A DNA stretch of 6,212 nt from Syntrophaceae bacterium (GTDB taxonomy: Bacteria > Desulfobacterota > Syntrophia > Syntrophales > UBA2210), in contig JAUXBI010000107.1 of NCBI GenBank assembly GCA_030619435.1, positions 1 to 6,212 of the forward strand, given 5' to 3'. Below are positions 5,087 through 6,212 of this stretch, in pieces. The notes below the pieces were generated by a model, which saw only the letters and a program-made list of their open reading frames with translations, had not been told where the DNA came from and did no database searches. The stretch's first letter is position 1, and each line of letters begins with the position of its first letter. Made by a program: the position numbers and the translations under genes.

Positions 5087-6212
5087 TTGAACAAATTCGA
5101 TTTATTAGTCATCGGTGGTGGACCTGCTGCAATCACAATTGCCAAAACCATTCAAGACAAAATGAAAGTTGGTATTATCAGGCCTGAAGATCATTCAATG
5201 ATATATTGTGCGATGCCCTATGCAATAGAAGGATTGTTATCATTTGAGAAAACCCTCAAGAAAGATGCCGTTGTTACTGATGAAAAAGCTGAACTTATAA
5301 GGGACAAAGTTATAAAAGTGGATTTTGATGCTAAAACTGTGGAAACTGAAAAAAACGGTGAGATTGCTTACGAAAAACTTGTTATTGCAACAGGAGCTTC
5401 ACCGGTAATGCCTCCTATTGAAGGACACAAATTAAAAGGCGTTATGACGTTTAAAACAGAAGAAGACCTTAAAGAAATAATAGAATTAATTGATAATGGT
5501 TTGGGAAAAGCCGTTATTGTTGGAGCGGGAGCTATCGGAATAGAACTTGCTCAAGCATTGAATGAACGAAAAGTAGAAACTCACCTTGTTGACATGGAAG
5601 ACTATGTATTACCAAATATGGTTGACTATGAAATTGCAGAAGAAATTCAGGCATCACTCATTAAATCCGGGATTAATCTGCATTTGAAAAATAAAGTGAC
5701 AGCCTTAAAAGGAACTGAAGAGGTTGAAGGCGTTTTACTTGAAAACATGCAAGTCATTCATTTTAACCAATTAGATGATTGTAGCAAAGCTGATAACAAA
5801 CTTTCAGGTCTTGTCGTATTTGCTGTAGGAATGAGGCCCAGTGTTGAATTATTTAAAGATACTGATTTACAAATTGAGAGAGATGGTATCGTTATCAATA
5901 ACAAAATGGAAACCAACCTGAAAGATGTTTATGCTGTTGGCGACTGCTGTCAATTTACAAGCGGAATTACAGGCGAAGTGCTTTCCGGTAAACTTGCAAC
6001 AAACGCTGTTCCTATGGGGAGGATTTTGGCAAACAACCTTCTGGGTAAAGAAGATCGAGTTTATCCGGGGTTTTTTAATGGGGCGGCTACTAAAATAAAC
6101 AATTATTTTATTGGAGGTACCGGCCTTTCTGAAAAAGCGGCAAGAAAATTCTTCGATGTAGAAGTAGGCTACGCAGAGTTCACTACTGCTTTCCCAATTA
6201 TGCCAAGCGCAA
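5087..6212 (+). CDS. FAD/NAD(P)-dependent pyridine nucleotide-disulfide oxidoreductase, CoA-disulfide reductase/NADH oxidase type (3' end outside the window)
   Basis: The frame is open for 375 codons from TTG 5087 and runs off the window. Members of this family use FAD and NAD(P)H to reduce CoA disulfide, polysulfide, oxygen or peroxide in the cytoplasm. Visible features are the FAD-binding motif V-I-G-G-G-P-A-A (residues 8-15), a single-cysteine active site Y-C-A-M-P-Y with C41 (NCGLPY in classical CoA-disulfide reductases), ATGASP near 103-108, the NAD(P)-binding G-A-G-A-I-G at 146-151 followed by I-E, and the second FAD motif Y-A-V-G-D-C ending at D286-C287, followed by L-A-T-N-A-V. The C-terminal dimerisation domain starts near 335 and is cut off. 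TTG is chosen because GAGAGGA precedes it and the FAD motif then begins at the usual distance; ATG 5027 would add 20 basic, Asn-rich residues not expected in the family. The gene is much AT-richer than those upstream. The family is certain; the substrate is not. Confidence 0.93.
   Translation, partial: MNKFDLLVIGGGPAAITIAKTIQDKMKVGIIRPEDHSMIYCAMPYAIEGLLSFEKTLKKDAVVTDEKAELIRDKVIKVDFDAKTVETEKNGEIAYEKLVIATGASPVMPPIEGHKLKGVMTFKTEEDLKEIIELIDNGLGKAVIVGAGAIGIELAQALNERKVETHLVDMEDYVLPNMVDYEIAEEIQASLIKSGINLHLKNKVTALKGTEEVEGVLLENMQVIHFNQLDDCSKADNKLSGLVVFAVGMRPSVELFKDTDLQIERDGIVINNKMETNLKDVYAVGDCCQFTSGITGEVLSGKLATNAVPMGRILANNLLGKEDRVYPGFFNGAATKINNYFIGGTGLSEKAARKFFDVEVGYAEFTTAFPIMPSA

Overview
The window appears to come from the chromosome of a Gram-negative bacterium. 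An outer-membrane beta-barrel protein with a signal peptide and clear Shine-Dalgarno sites support this. The mix of Lon, a DUF554 membrane protein, a divergent YchF-like P-loop protein and a DUF1302-type barrel suggests Desulfobacterota (the former Deltaproteobacteria) or a relative. That placement is inference from gene content, not from a phylogenetic marker. All recognised genes lie on the + strand.

Layout. (1) Bases 1-551 hold the 3' end of lon, with the serine-lysine protease domain. (2) Bases 567-836 are a compact tRNA unit: a promoter with a perfect TTGACA, tRNA-Val(TAC), a 7-nt spacer, tRNA-Asp(GTC) and a strong intrinsic terminator. (3) Bases 922-2678 hold a two-gene unit, a DUF554 integral membrane protein (TTG start) followed 14 nt later by a divergent YchF/Obg-family nucleotide-binding protein. 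(4) Bases 2729-4612 encode a 627-residue secreted protein with an N-terminal SPOR (peptidoglycan-binding) domain, an acidic linker and a DUF1302-like barrel. (5) Bases 4613-5086 carry no convincing gene. They hold a promoter-like element with an overlapping inverted repeat, followed by a leader with several possible hairpins. (6) From 5087 to the window end is the 5' part of a large FAD/NAD(P)-dependent oxidoreductase (CoA-disulfide reductase/NADH oxidase type) that runs off the end and starts with TTG.

How the parts fit. Lon (protein quality control), the tRNAs, DUF554 and the YchF-like gene look like ordinary chromosomal genes. The DUF554, YchF-like and barrel genes are co-directional and closely spaced, so they may share transcripts, but no functional link between them is evident. 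Base composition changes at about 4970: the genes before it are about half G+C, while the oxidoreductase is distinctly AT-rich, with AAA, TTA, ATT and GAA codons dominant. This suggests the oxidoreductase was acquired separately, or that the window crosses an assembly junction.

I did not find a clear new defence system, CRISPR array, insertion sequence or integron. The most distinctive items are the SPOR-barrel fusion, the divergent YchF, the structured 474-nt leader region, and the oxidoreductase with a YCAMPY active-site variant.
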